NCBI RefSeq assembly: GCF_003254625.1
Contig: NZ_QJRJ01000070.1
Coordinates: 113,449-177,448 of the forward strand
Source of the DNA: Flavobacterium ginsenosidimutans
Lineage (GTDB): Bacteria; Bacteroidota; Bacteroidia; Flavobacteriales; Flavobacteriaceae
Reading direction: 5' to 3'
DNA length: 64,000 nt
A program made the position numbers and the translations under genes. The notes below the pieces were generated by a model, which did no database searches, was not told the DNA's origin, and saw only the letters and a program-made list of their open reading frames with translations. Positions within the stretch are counted from its first letter, which is position 1, and every line of letters begins with the position of its first letter. Of this stretch, positions 1 to 8,390 are shown piece by piece.

Positions 1-178
1 TTTCGATAATTGGAGCGTTTAGTTTTAATGTATTTGAGATTATCGAGCTCGAAATACTCATAAGTAAACCAACGATTGAAAAGAAAATTGCTGGTACACA
101 AATATAATGTATTGCCTTGTTTTTTGGGTTTTGATGACTTACGGCATATTCTGCAAACCATTGATCTAATGTTCTCAT
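1..178 (-). CDS. Mpo1-like (DUF962) membrane protein, N-terminal part
   Basis: Only the first 59 codons lie in the window; the gene runs off the left edge. The start ATG is the complement of 176-178. The reading begins MRTLDQWFAEYAVSHQNP, then a hydrophobic helix (HYICVPAIFFSIVGLLMSI). The short amphipathic start, the HxNPxN-like turn and then a membrane helix match the DUF962/Mpo1 family (yeast Mpo1 is an ER 2-hydroxy fatty acid dioxygenase; bacterial members are small multi-pass membrane proteins). Function in this organism is not known. The call rests on the N-terminus only. Confidence 0.7.
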   Translation of the reverse strand, partial: MRTLDQWFAEYAVSHQNPKNKAIHYICVPAIFFSIVGLLMSISSSIISNTLKLNAPIIE

Positions 179-270
179 TTGGGTGGTTTTATAGTTAGTA
201 GTGTAAATCTAATGAAATTTCTTTTACGTTAATCGGAGAAAAATAAACGAAAATCTAACTAATAACAAAC

Positions 271-1500
271 CTATTTCGGATTGTACTGAAAAACATTATC
301 CCATAATTCATCAATTTTGACAAGAGCTTCGTCCAATGAAATAACGCTCCATTTTCCATTTTCTTCTAAACCAAGTCCGATGCTTTTTAATTTCAATAAA
401 GCATCGTTTACATCAAAATCCAAATCGGTGTTAAATTTTGTTTTAAACCAAGCTTCGATTTCATTATCTAATTCTTCGGCTGTTAAAGTTTTTTCGCTTT
501 TATTTAAAAAAGTATAAGCCAAAATGGTTTCTTTTAAAGCTTCTTCTTCAGAAGAATTTAAAAGAGAGTAGAAGGCGCCGCTGTTGTTTCCGAGATTTTT
601 AAAATACAAACTGTCAGAAAGCATTTTAGAATATCGAATTTTCTTATTGATGAAATTATTGTATTGACGGAAACAGTAAGCTCCTAAAATTCCCAAAGCA
701 ATTAATCCTTGGTTTAAGGACGTTTTACTGTTCAGTAAATCGATGGTTTCACCAGTTTGATAGGCTTCGTACATGTTAATTAAAGCCGGAATTACTTTGG
801 CACTTAATAATGAAAGTCCGCCAAAAAGCCCAGGAACCCAGAGCAGCATTTTATCTTTTACAGACATTTTTGCAATCGCATTTGGGAAAATCGTTTCAAG
901 ATCATTTTTAGGAACTCGCTTAAAGATTTTCAAAGCAATTGAGCTTGGATCGATAGGCATTTTTCCTAATTTGACTTTCTTTTCTTTAAGATAATCTGCG
1001 TCGCTATAATTAAGGTAAATCAAGACACGATCATAATATTCAATTTCGACTTCTTTTTTCCAGAAGAAATATTTCGTGACTTTTTCTTTTGCTTTATGAT
1101 GACCGCGTGCGTAGAGTTCGTAATCTTTAAAAGCATTAAAATCGATTGAAAGATTTAAACCAATCAAATCAGATTCTTCCATAGCCGACTTCAAAGCTTC
1201 GTTGTCTATTCTGTAATAATTTCCACGTTCTAAAACTGTTAGTAGCGTCTTTTTAAAAGTCGGGAAATCGCTTTTGCTAATAAACTGTTCGCGTTCTTTC
1301 TCACTTAAATCTGGATCATAAAGCGCGTAGTTTTGCTTTAGATTTCGGTTTAAGTTAAAAGATTCGTAATGATAATAATGTTCGATTATTTCGAAAAGTT
1401 TCTTAAAACCATCTACTTTTTTAGGATCATTAGCGAAAGCGGTAATTTGCTGTTCGAGTAAAAATTCTTTATTAAACGGAATATAATGTTCTCGTGTCAT
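271..1500 (-). CDS. DUF3754 / TMEM143-like membrane protein
   Basis: A 409-residue protein starting at the ATG complementary to 1498-1500 (MTREHYIPFNKEFLLEQQ). The frame stays open 29 codons further upstream, but those codons include low-complexity sequence unlike a protein start, so the internal ATG is preferred. The N-terminal 200 residues are soluble and charged. Two hydrophobic segments lie near residues 215-245 (VPGLFGGLSLLSAKVIPALI) and 265-285 (LNQGLIALGILGAYCF). The C-terminal 100 residues are acidic and helical. The order of soluble domain, twin helices and acidic tail fits DUF3754, the bacterial relatives of mitochondrial TMEM143. No biochemical role is established for the family. 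It is followed upstream by palindromic repeats, so it is probably monocistronic. Confidence 0.72.
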   Translation of the reverse strand: MTREHYIPFNKEFLLEQQITAFANDPKKVDGFKKLFEIIEHYYHYESFNLNRNLKQNYALYDPDLSEKEREQFISKSDFPTFKKTLLTVLERGNYYRIDNEALKSAMEESDLIGLNLSIDFNAFKDYELYARGHHKAKEKVTKYFFWKKEVEIEYYDRVLIYLNYSDADYLKEKKVKLGKMPIDPSSIALKIFKRVPKNDLETIFPNAIAKMSVKDKMLLWVPGLFGGLSLLSAKVIPALINMYEAYQTGETIDLLNSKTSLNQGLIALGILGAYCFRQYNNFINKKIRYSKMLSDSLYFKNLGNNSGAFYSLLNSSEEEALKETILAYTFLNKSEKTLTAEELDNEIEAWFKTKFNTDLDFDVNDALLKLKSIGLGLEENGKWSVISLDEALVKIDELWDNVFQYNPK

Positions 1501-1598
1501 ATCGATTTCTGGGCTTTTAATTTCGTGGCGTTTACAGAAATACAAAAATACTGCTTTTTTCTTAGTTGCAAAGGTGCAGAGGTACAAAGGAATCTAGT

Positions 1599-1762
1599 TT
1601 GTCATCCTGAGGGACGAAGGATCACACAAGAAACTCCACGCAGTTTTGTCCATTCAGTTTGTCATCCTGACGAAGGAAGGATCACACAAGAAGTTCTGCA
1701 ATGAGATCCTATACTTTGTCGCCTCCAAGTGTGATCCTTCGTTCCTCAGGATGACAAGATTG
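1599..1762. repeat. Palindromic dispersed repeat, left of the GIY-YIG gene
   Basis: Two direct copies of a unit begin TTTGTCATCCTGA and continue into a GAAGGATCACACAAGAA block (about 1601-1640 and 1660-1692). An inverted copy (about 1729-1759) reads GTGATCCTTCGTTCCTCAGG followed by ATGACAA. The direct and inverted copies can pair into a long hairpin. The same unit recurs at 2127-2236 on the other side of the small nuclease gene. A related core (TTTGTCA, CTGAG, GAAG) recurs at 8391-8460. Confidence 0.85.
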
Positions 1763-1801
1763 CGCGTCGTATAAAAATAAAGTATTTTCGTGCAAAAAAA
1801 C

Positions 1802-2119
1802 ATGTTCAACTCGCAACAGGGCTATCACACCTATTATATCTACATTATTACAAATAGACATCGTTCAACATTTTACATTGGTGTGACGCAAAATTTAAAA
1901 GAAAGACTTAAGCAACATAAAGAAAATATTGAGAATAACATTAAGACGTTTGCGTCTAAATACGGAATCGAGTTTTTGGTTTATTACGAAAAATTCACTT
2001 GGATACAAGAGGCAATTGCAAGAGAAAAGGAACTAAAAGGATGGATTAGGGCAAAGAAAATCGAATTAATAAGAGATTTTAACCCAACATTTGAATTTTT
2101 AAATCATCATTTTGAATAG
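1802..2119 (+). CDS. Small GIY-YIG nuclease-family protein
   Basis: A protein of about 105 residues made of a single GIY-YIG (URI) domain of the stand-alone UvrC-like type. Visible elements are the GIY strand (YYIYIITN), the YIG strand (TFYIGVT), the conserved Arg region (NLKERLKQH) and the catalytic Glu region (AIAREKELKGW). The length equals a bare domain with no DNA-binding extension. An in-frame GTG lies four codons upstream at 1790; I prefer the ATG at 1802 but cannot exclude the GTG. Members are Mg-dependent endonucleases, but the targets of these small Bacteroidota proteins are not known. The gene stands alone between two large palindromic repeats, an arrangement reminiscent of REP elements with their RAYT genes. 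Confidence 0.88.
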   Translation: MFNSQQGYHTYYIYIITNRHRSTFYIGVTQNLKERLKQHKENIENNIKTFASKYGIEFLVYYEKFTWIQEAIAREKELKGWIRAKKIELIRDFNPTFEFLNHHFE

Positions 2120-2126
2120 TCTGTTT

Positions 2127-2236
2127 GGCTTTGTCATCCTGAGGAACGAAGTATCACACGAGAAACTCCGCACAGTAATTCTATACTTTGTCGATTCCCG
2201 CGTGAGATCCTTCGTTCCTCAGGATGACAAAGTAGG
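2127..2236. repeat. Palindromic dispersed repeat, right of the GIY-YIG gene
   Basis: The left arm (from about 2131) reads TTTGTCATCCTGAGGAACGA and continues to a TATCACACGAGAAACTCCG block. The right arm (about 2196-2233) is its inverted copy, ending TTCCTCAGGATGACAAAG. Together they can form a hairpin with arms of about 30 bases. It is the same family as 1599-1762. From 2237 to 2489 I see no gene, only AT-rich spacer and short complementary words. Confidence 0.85.
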
Positions 2237-2489
2237 TGAGTGTTTTTTGCGTTTAGAATAAGCACAAAAAAAAGTGAAATTTCCAATCGGTACCAGCGAC
2301 TCGAAATCTCACTTTGTGCTCCAAAAAAAAGTGACAAAAATTAAAAGCTCTCTAGAAGACAACTTTATTATTAACTAAAAATTATTCACTACAATGTTAC
2401 CACAAAATAAGATTATGGCTATACGTATTTATACCTGTTTTTTTTAAAAGGTGAAAAGTTGCAAAGGGACAAAGTTGCAAAGGTTTTGT

Positions 2490-2954
2490 TTAGTTTAAAG
2501 TCGACTTTTTGAGATTGATAACGCCTTGAATGTATTTTATTAATTCTTCTTTTGTTACCGAAAAATTGGCTTTTTCAGCTTCGGTGTTTAGGTATAAAGT
2601 GGCAATACTTTCGGCATCCATGTTTTGAGTAAGGTAATGATGCTCTGCATATTGAATAAGATGATCTACAAAAAGTTCGCGTTGTTTTCCTTTTTCGATT
2701 GTTTCTTTGTCGCCTTCTTTAATTTTTTCGATTACAGATTCTGGTAAATCGATCGTGAGGTACATACAATCAACAGCAACTTTAGAAAGTAGTTCTTTTT
2801 CTACTTTTCCAGTTGCATCGCAGTATGCGCAAGGAGCAGGAACCCATTTTAGCTGTCTGTTTAAACGACGAATATCATCCCAGTCAACAAATCCTTTTCC
2901 TTGACATCTCGGACATTTGACATTTGATCTTCTAAATAAATTAAAAATGCGCAT
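2490..2954 (-). CDS. Hypothetical protein with a DnaJ-type CxxC zinc motif
   Basis: A 154-residue protein starting at the ATG complementary to 2952-2954. Residues 13-50 hold two CxxC pairs: CPRCQGKGFVDWDD and CAYCDATGKV. Both carry the CxxCxGxG-like spacing of the DnaJ cysteine-rich domain, so binding of one zinc is likely. The rest is helical and acidic, without membrane segments. There is no J domain, so it is not a DnaJ co-chaperone. I do not recognise a characterised family. It is flanked by intergenic sequence on both sides and probably has its own promoter. Confidence 0.7.
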   Translation of the reverse strand: MRIFNLFRRSNVKCPRCQGKGFVDWDDIRRLNRQLKWVPAPCAYCDATGKVEKELLSKVAVDCMYLTIDLPESVIEKIKEGDKETIEKGKQRELFVDHLIQYAEHHYLTQNMDAESIATLYLNTEAEKANFSVTKEELIKYIQGVINLKKSTLN

Positions 2955-3109
2955 TGGTTAAAAAAAATCTTAGTGGTTTTTGTTGTGCTGCGAATTTAAA
3001 TAAATAAGTAAGAAAAGTTATTCAGTTCGCCATTTTTTTTAAGAAAATAATTCACAAAATCGCTAATTTGGATAATTTCGACAGATTTAAAACAAATAAG
3101 AATAATGAT

Positions 3110-3362
3110 TTAAGAGTTTAATTTTTCTAATTCTATTGCTTCATTGAAGTAGTTTTTAAATCTATCTGATAGATTTGTGTCTTTAAATTTAATTATTGAA
3201 TAAGAACTATCAAATGCAATAATTTCAATTGTAGAATAAGGAATCTGAAAATTTCCATACTCCCAAATGAAATCATTTCCTTCAGAAAAAGGTAAATTAT
3301 TTTCATCAATTAGAATTTCTGCATTCTTTGGGAAACCAGATATTACACCTACACCCCAAATA
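3110..3362 (-). pseudogene. Remnant of a gene lacking its start
   Basis: An open frame of 83 codons ends at the TAA complementary to 3110-3112 and is bounded upstream by an in-frame TAA next to 3363. It contains no Met codon. The translation (parts: FPKNAEILIDENNLPFSEGN, IPYSTIEIIAFDSSYSIIKF, LSDRFKNYFNEAIELEKL) reads like ordinary protein with a mixed beta/alpha pattern, so it is probably the C-terminal end of a gene whose 5' part has been lost. I do not recognise the family. It lies directly downstream of the LytR-type regulator gene. Confidence 0.5.
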
Positions 3363-3370
3363 AATTAGAA

Positions 3371-4084
3371 TTACCGAATAGGCAAATTATCCAACAAAAT
3401 CTGATACTTTCTTCCAACAGGAATAATATCTCCGTTAGAGATCGTAAGATTTTTGGTTGTAACAGCAGAAATTTTGGTTGTATTTACAATATAAGATCTG
3501 TGAACTTGTACGAAATGTGCACAATCAATTTCTGCGCTTATACTCGCAAGCGAACCGTAAATAACAATTGGGGATTTTAATTTACAGTTGTATAATTTCA
3601 TATAATTGCCCAGACTTTCGATGTATAAAATATCAGAAAGAGGCGTTTCAATTACTTGTCCGTTGGAGCGGTAAGAAAATACTTTTTTGTTAGTTTGGAT
3701 TTCTTTTTTAAGACTATTTCCAGAAAAATACGTTTTGGCTTTTTCTATGGCTTTGGCAAATTTATCAGGAGAAATGGGTTTTAAGAGATAATCAATTGCA
3801 TCATTTTGGTACGCCGAAAGCGCAAAATCAGAATAAGCGGTTGTTACAATCGTAAGCGGACGATTGGGCTGAAGTTCCATTAATTCGACACCTGAAATTA
3901 CAGGCATATTAATGTCGAGAAAAATAATATCGTATTGGTTTTCGTTGAGCAGTTTTATAGCTTCCATACCATTAAAAGCACTGCCAGAATGCTCCAGTTC
4001 GTCAAATTTGGAGATGTGCGAAATCAAGGCTTTGTGCGCCGGCGATTCGTCATCAATTATCAGACAGCGGTAGGTAAGTGCCAT
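3371..4084 (-). CDS. LytTR-family response regulator
   Basis: A 237-residue DNA-binding response regulator. The receiver domain (residues 1-125) has the acidic pair DDE at 11-13, the phospho-acceptor Asp57 in FLDINMP, Thr in the TTAYSD segment and the conserved Lys in LLKPIS. A LytTR DNA-binding domain follows from about residue 135 (SDILYIESLGNYMKLY, VQVHRSYIVN). It overlaps the upstream sensor kinase gene by 25 bases, so the two are co-transcribed and probably translationally coupled. The kinase would phosphorylate Asp57. The divergent barrel gene at 5231 is the nearest candidate target, by position only. Confidence 0.93.
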   Translation of the reverse strand: MALTYRCLIIDDESPAHKALISHISKFDELEHSGSAFNGMEAIKLLNENQYDIIFLDINMPVISGVELMELQPNRPLTIVTTAYSDFALSAYQNDAIDYLLKPISPDKFAKAIEKAKTYFSGNSLKKEIQTNKKVFSYRSNGQVIETPLSDILYIESLGNYMKLYNCKLKSPIVIYGSLASISAEIDCAHFVQVHRSYIVNTTKISAVTTKNLTISNGDIIPVGRKYQILLDNLPIR

Positions 4085-5055
4085 ATCGTCAATTTTACGG
4101 TAAATATATTTTTATCTTTTTTACAGCTCAAATTGTGTTTTAAGCCATAAACTTCCAAACGTCTTTTTAGATTTTCAATTCCGATTCCTGTGCTCGAAAG
4201 TCGCGAACCCGAATCGAGATAATTGTTTTTCAATGTAAAAATAACGCCTCGGCATCTTACTTTCAAATCCAAATTAATAAAAGGTTCTGGAGTTTCAGCA
4301 GAAAACTTTACAGCATTTTCAACCAAAGGAAGAAAGAATAAAGGCGGAATTTCAATTTGATCGTGCAAGCCTTCAATATTCTGGTTTACAGCCAATCTTT
4401 CGTTTCTAAACGTGTAATATTCGATGTATTTTTTAATAAATGCGATTTCTTCGATCATTAAAACATAATCTTTTTTAGAAGCTTCAATTTGGTAACGCAG
4501 CATATCCGAAAGATTCAAGATTCGGTCAGGAACTTTATCGGGTTCTGCTAAGGCTTCTCCGTAAAGATTATTCATTGCATTCAATAAAAAATGCGGATTC
4601 AATTGCTGTTTTAAAAATGAAAGTTCCGACTTGAAATTCATAATATCTTTATCAGCCTGACTCATTTTTTTGGTAATCACAATATGAAGAAAATAAAAGA
4701 AAGAGCCGTTTATAATAAGCGATAAAATTTGAAGTGTCTTAAAATTTCCTAATCCGACAAGTGGGAAAAACCAATTCATAAAAAAGTAAAAACCAGTCCA
4801 ATAAACAGCAAGAAGCGTAAAGAAGATTTTAAATTTTTTATGAAACAGAAAAGGTTTGATAATGCAAATATTGAAAATCGTGATCCAGACAATACACGGA
4901 AAATAACCTACAGCTATTTTGCTGAGAATATACGACCAGCTGTGTCCGTCTAGTTTTATTTCGTCATAAACACAAGCCAGAATTACGAGATAAACAAGTG
5001 CATTGACGAGAAGATTTCGAAGAAAAAAGTTTTGATAGATTTTTGTGATTGTCAT
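4060..5055 (-). CDS. LytS/YehU-type sensor histidine kinase
   Basis: A 331-residue inner-membrane kinase from the ATG complementary to 5053-5055. The frame is open 29 codons further (to 5142), but the internal Met begins the usual cytoplasmic lead MTITKIYQNFFLRNLL. Four hydrophobic segments follow, then a short coiled linker. The His_kinase domain carries LNPHFLLNAMNNLYGEA, with the phospho-acceptor His at about residue 155. The ATP-binding lobe has PPLFFLPLVENAVKF and GIGIENLKRRLEVY. It lacks a periplasmic sensor domain, as is common in Bacteroidota LytS proteins. A TATTTTTG box sits 5 bases upstream of the chosen start, which would imply a nearly leaderless mRNA. Confidence 0.92.
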   Translation of the reverse strand: MTITKIYQNFFLRNLLVNALVYLVILACVYDEIKLDGHSWSYILSKIAVGYFPCIVWITIFNICIIKPFLFHKKFKIFFTLLAVYWTGFYFFMNWFFPLVGLGNFKTLQILSLIINGSFFYFLHIVITKKMSQADKDIMNFKSELSFLKQQLNPHFLLNAMNNLYGEALAEPDKVPDRILNLSDMLRYQIEASKKDYVLMIEEIAFIKKYIEYYTFRNERLAVNQNIEGLHDQIEIPPLFFLPLVENAVKFSAETPEPFINLDLKVRCRGVIFTLKNNYLDSGSRLSSTGIGIENLKRRLEVYGLKHNLSCKKDKNIFTVKLTIWHLPTAV

Positions 5056-5230
5056 AACGGCAAAAATACTATAATCGTATAGTTTATAATCATTTGAAAG
5101 CAATAATTTATACAAACGCCATTCGTATAAATCATACGCCACTGGTATAAAATTGCTATTAAAATAAAGATGCCTAGAGTATTTTTGGATTCAAATTTTA
5201 TCTATACTCCGTAATCTTTTATTCTAATTT

Positions 5231-6220
5231 ATGAAATCTAAAATCATGTCGTTTGTGTTTGTTTTTTCCACTTTACAAGTAATAGCTCAAGAAAAGGAGC
5301 CAGGTGTAAAAACCTTTGTAAAAGCCGTGGTTGATAAATTCCCAAACACACGAACTTTTGATGTCCAATATGAAGCTTTAGGGCCATCAAATTACGATTC
5401 AAGATTGTTTGGAAATAAACTTGAAAAGGGAAGAATAGAAGAGCACAATCGTTTTAAAGCGGCTTTCAATTTGCCTTTTTATGCTACAGAATCAAAAAGA
5501 TTAGTTTTGACGACTTCACTTCGCTATAAATATGAAAATTTTGGTTTTGGAGATATTTATAATTATCAAACCAATCAAACCTATACAAAAGAAAATCAGG
5601 AATTTCATTATTGGGCTGGAGCATTGACAGCAACTTATATGGCGACACTTTTTAAGAAACCTGTTATTTACAACGCCACCGCAACAATTGACGGAGACGA
5701 AGAAAAGCTGCAGCGTTTAAAAGGTTTTGCTTCGGCAGTTTTAGTCCTTAAAAGAACACCATCAACAACCATTACCGCTGGGGCTTTAGTATTGCTCGAT
5801 CCATCTTCGATTGTGCCTGTTACGCCGCTTTTTTCTATAAACCATAAATTCAAACAATCGAAATGGGATATGGACTTTATTTTGCCTCAGCGTATATTGT
5901 TTAGAAGAGAATTATTAGAAAATGGAAGAATTTCCTTAGGTACGGAATTAAATACTGAAAGTTTTTACTTAAATTTAAACACCTCAAATTTAAAAGGCGT
6001 TTATGAGCTGAACCAGTTAGAATTAAAATCTGGAATTACTTATGAATACAGTTTTACTCCGAAACTAATTGCATTTGTAAAAGGCGGTTTTAACAACGTT
6101 GTGAGCGCCCGACTTACAGAAAAAGGAGAACGAACAAACCGATATGTTTACGATCAAAAAGAAGATACGCAAGGATATTTTAGGTTTGGAGTTTCATACA
6201 ATCTTTTTAATCGAAAGTAA
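5231..6220 (+). CDS. Putative outer-membrane beta-barrel protein (DUF6268-like)
   Basis: A 329-residue exported protein. Residues 1-19 form a signal peptide (MKSKIMSFVFVFSTLQVIAQ). The mature part is rich in alternating hydrophobic strands with aromatic ends (LVLTTSLRYKYENFGFG, HYWAGALTATYMATLF, LELKSGITYEYSFTPKLIAF) and finishes with FRFGVSYNLFNRK, a typical last strand of an outer-membrane barrel. No catalytic motif is visible. It is divergent from the LytS/LytR pair, with about 175 bases between the starts, which makes regulation by that pair plausible. The family name is tentative. Confidence 0.65.
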   Translation: MKSKIMSFVFVFSTLQVIAQEKEPGVKTFVKAVVDKFPNTRTFDVQYEALGPSNYDSRLFGNKLEKGRIEEHNRFKAAFNLPFYATESKRLVLTTSLRYKYENFGFGDIYNYQTNQTYTKENQEFHYWAGALTATYMATLFKKPVIYNATATIDGDEEKLQRLKGFASAVLVLKRTPSTTITAGALVLLDPSSIVPVTPLFSINHKFKQSKWDMDFILPQRILFRRELLENGRISLGTELNTESFYLNLNTSNLKGVYELNQLELKSGITYEYSFTPKLIAFVKGGFNNVVSARLTEKGERTNRYVYDQKEDTQGYFRFGVSYNLFNRK

Positions 6221-6221
6221 T

Positions 6222-6467
6222 ATGTACAAGTTAGAAGAATTAAAAGAAGCAGAGATGATTGTGGAAGTTTTTAAAACAAATGTTCAGAAAGAATCTGATA
6301 GAGATTATGTTGTTGCCGTTATACAAAATCAGTTTCCAGATTATAAAATTAATTTTGATTTGGAAGATTGCGACAAGATTTTAAGGGTAGAAGGAATTGA
6401 TCTTCAGTGTGATAATATTATGGATTATGTTCGCTGTCTCGGATATACTTGTGTGAGATTAGAATAA
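6222..6467 (+). CDS. Small HMA-fold-like protein lacking CxxC
   Basis: An 81-residue protein starting at the ATG at 6222, one base after the upstream gene ends; the frame extends further upstream only inside that gene. The pattern (VEVFKTNVQ, a helix, INFDLEDCDKILRVEG, a helix, LGYTCVRLE) follows the beta-alpha-beta-beta-alpha-beta order of heavy-metal-associated ferredoxin-like folds. The N-terminal metal-binding CxxC is missing: the first strand is followed by NVQKESDRD. It may be a degenerate copper-chaperone-like domain with a structural or regulatory role. It is probably co-transcribed with the barrel gene. Confidence 0.6.
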   Translation: MYKLEELKEAEMIVEVFKTNVQKESDRDYVVAVIQNQFPDYKINFDLEDCDKILRVEGIDLQCDNIMDYVRCLGYTCVRLE

Positions 6468-6701
6468 TTAACATTTTACTGTTTGAAATCAGGTAAAAAT
6501 ACGTAGCTGTATTTGGTTTATTTGTAAGTATTTTGCGTGATGTTTTAATTAAATTAAAAACCAAAATGATAGCTTTTATTCTTTCCATTTTTCTATTTCT
6601 TTTAGAACAGTTGGCATAGTCCGAACTGTTTAATTACTCATATTGTTATTGCTGCTTTTTCATTACGAAAAGGTTTATCCTTTTTTTGCATATTATTTTT
6701 C

Positions 6702-6709
6702 TAATTTTG
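6702..6709 (+). promoter_or_regulatory. Candidate -7 box for sulP
   Basis: TAATTTTG fits the Bacteroidota -7 consensus TAnnTTTG and lies 6 bases before the sulP ATG. Transcription from it would give an almost leaderless mRNA. No convincing TTG element is found at the expected distance upstream, so this is weak. Confidence 0.3.
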
Positions 6710-6715
6710 TGCCCT

Positions 6716-8245
6716 ATGAAAAAAGCATTCCAACTCTTCGATTTTAGCCAGAAAGTCAATTACAAAAATGAAATTTTAGCGGGATTAACTGTTGCAATGA
6801 CGATGATTCCAGAATCTTTGTCTTTTGCAATTTTAGCTGGATTTCCACCACTAGTCGGATTATACGCAGCGTTTATTGCAGGTTTAGTAACAGCAATTTT
6901 TGGAGGAAGACCAGGAATGATTTCAGGTGGAGCGGGAGCAACCGTGATTGTTTTAATTGCTTTGATGAAATCGCACGGAATAGAATATGTCTTTGCTGCT
7001 GTTGCTCTTGGCGGTGTTGTTCAAATTTGTATCGGACTTTTTAAACTCGGAAAATTTATTCGATTGGTTCCACAACCCGTTATGTTTGGTTTCGTAAACG
7101 GATTAGCGGTTGTGATTTTTATGTCGCAATTGGAGCAGTTTAAAACAGTTATAGATGGTCAGGTTTCTTGGCTTCAAGGAACTCCCTTATATATTATGCT
7201 TGGTTTGGTCGCTTTGACCATTGCGATTGTTTTAATTTTTCCAAAGATTACAAAAGCTGTTCCAGCATCTTTGGTGGCGATTATGGTTGTTTTTGCAGTC
7301 GTAATTATTTTTAATATTGAAACCAAAACAGTAGAAGACATCGCATCGGTTCAAGGCGGATTTCCTCCATTTCATATTCCAAATATTCCGTTTTCTTTTG
7401 AAACTTTAAAAGTAATTTTTCCTTATTCTGTAATTGTCGCTGCTGTTGGTTTAACGGAAGGTTTGCTTACGCTAAATTTAGTAGACGAAATCACTGGCAC
7501 AAGAGGAAATAGCAATAGAGAATGCATTGCGCAAGGAAGTTCAAATATTCTAAACGGTTTTTTCTACGGAATGGGAGGCTGCCCAATGATTGCGCAGACT
7601 TTAGTAAATCTTGGTGCAGGTTCAAGAGCTAGACTTTCTGGAATTATTGGTGCTTTGACTATTTTACTGATCATTCTTTTCGGAGCTCCTGTAATCGGTA
7701 AATTACCAATGGCAGCTTTGGTTGGCGTTATGATGATGGTTGCCATTACCACTTTTGAATGGGCAAGTTTCAGGATTATTAATAAAATGCCGAGACATGA
7801 TATTTTTGTTGGAATTCTAGTGGCTTTAATCACAATTGTACTGCATAATCTGGCTTTGGCTGTTTTAATTGGAGTGATTATTTCGGCATTGGTTTTTGCT
7901 TGGGAAAGTGCCAAAAGAATCCGTGCTAGACATTATATCAACGAAAGCGGAGTAAAACATTATGAAATTTACGGACCTTTATTCTTTGGTTCAACCACTA
8001 CTTTTTTAGAAAAATTTGATATTCAAAACGATCCAAACCATATTATAATTGATTTTAAAGAAAGTCGCGTTTCTGATATGTCGGCAATTGAAGCTTTAAA
8101 TAATCTGACGAAAAAATACAATCAGTTAAATAAAACAGTGGAGTTACAGCATTTAAGTGCCGATTGCAGACAATTATTAAAAAATGCAGATGCGGTTATT
8201 AATGTAAATGTGATTGAAGATCCGACGTATAAGGTAGTGTCTTGA
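6716..8245 (+). CDS. SulP-family anion permease with STAS domain
   Basis: A 509-residue inner-membrane anion transporter (sulfate/bicarbonate type, SLC26 relatives). The ATG at 6716 gives the start MKKAFQLFDFSQKVNYK; ten upstream in-frame codons are ignored. About ten or more membrane helices fill residues 20-400. Family motifs include PESLSFAILAGFPPLVGLYA and IFGGRPGMISGGAGATVIV, and NSNRECIAQGSSNI lies in the second half. The C-terminal STAS domain (residues about 405-505) contains IIIDFKESRVSDMSAIEALN. Substrate cannot be told from sequence; relatives carry sulfate or bicarbonate with sodium or protons. No sulfate-assimilation genes lie nearby. Confidence 0.93.
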   Translation: MKKAFQLFDFSQKVNYKNEILAGLTVAMTMIPESLSFAILAGFPPLVGLYAAFIAGLVTAIFGGRPGMISGGAGATVIVLIALMKSHGIEYVFAAVALGGVVQICIGLFKLGKFIRLVPQPVMFGFVNGLAVVIFMSQLEQFKTVIDGQVSWLQGTPLYIMLGLVALTIAIVLIFPKITKAVPASLVAIMVVFAVVIIFNIETKTVEDIASVQGGFPPFHIPNIPFSFETLKVIFPYSVIVAAVGLTEGLLTLNLVDEITGTRGNSNRECIAQGSSNILNGFFYGMGGCPMIAQTLVNLGAGSRARLSGIIGALTILLIILFGAPVIGKLPMAALVGVMMMVAITTFEWASFRIINKMPRHDIFVGILVALITIVLHNLALAVLIGVIISALVFAWESAKRIRARHYINESGVKHYEIYGPLFFGSTTTFLEKFDIQNDPNHIIIDFKESRVSDMSAIEALNNLTKKYNQLNKTVELQHLSADCRQLLKNADAVINVNVIEDPTYKVVS

Positions 8246-8300
8246 TAATTGTTAATTGTAAATTATTAATTGTGAATTAATTCAAATCGATTTTCTGTAG

Positions 8301-8320
8301 AGACGCACTGCTGTGCGTCT
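8301..8320. repeat. Short perfect hairpin repeat (AGACGCAC unit)
   Basis: AGACGCAC, a tgct loop and GTGCGTCT form an 8-base perfect stem just after GTAG. This word pair is a familiar dispersed intergenic repeat in Bacteroidota and other bacteria. It is one of three unrelated repeat families packed between sulP and the phosphodiesterase gene. Confidence 0.7.
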
Positions 8321-8341
8321 GCGCAAAGTATCTCAAAAGTT

Positions 8342-8374
8342 AAACCCGACAGGTTTTTAAAACCTGTCGGGTTT
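8342..8374. repeat. Dispersed hairpin repeat (AACCCGACAGGT unit)
   Basis: The arms AAACCCGACAGGTTTT and AAAACCTGTCGGGTTT pair perfectly around a central TA-rich turn, followed by a short T run. It can act as a rho-independent terminator for sulP as well as being a mobile-like repeat of a type common in flavobacterial intergenic regions. Confidence 0.75.
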
Positions 8375-8390
8375 GTTTTTGTTTATAGGT

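Noticed and set aside
1486..1704. Plus-strand open frame of 72 codons across the first palindromic repeat
   Set aside because: It consists of antisense DUF3754 sequence followed by translated repeat (VCHPEGRRITQE-like), a known artefact of this repeat family.
2134..2337. Minus-strand 67-codon open frame across the second palindromic repeat
   Set aside because: Translated repeat sequence only. It has no support as a protein.
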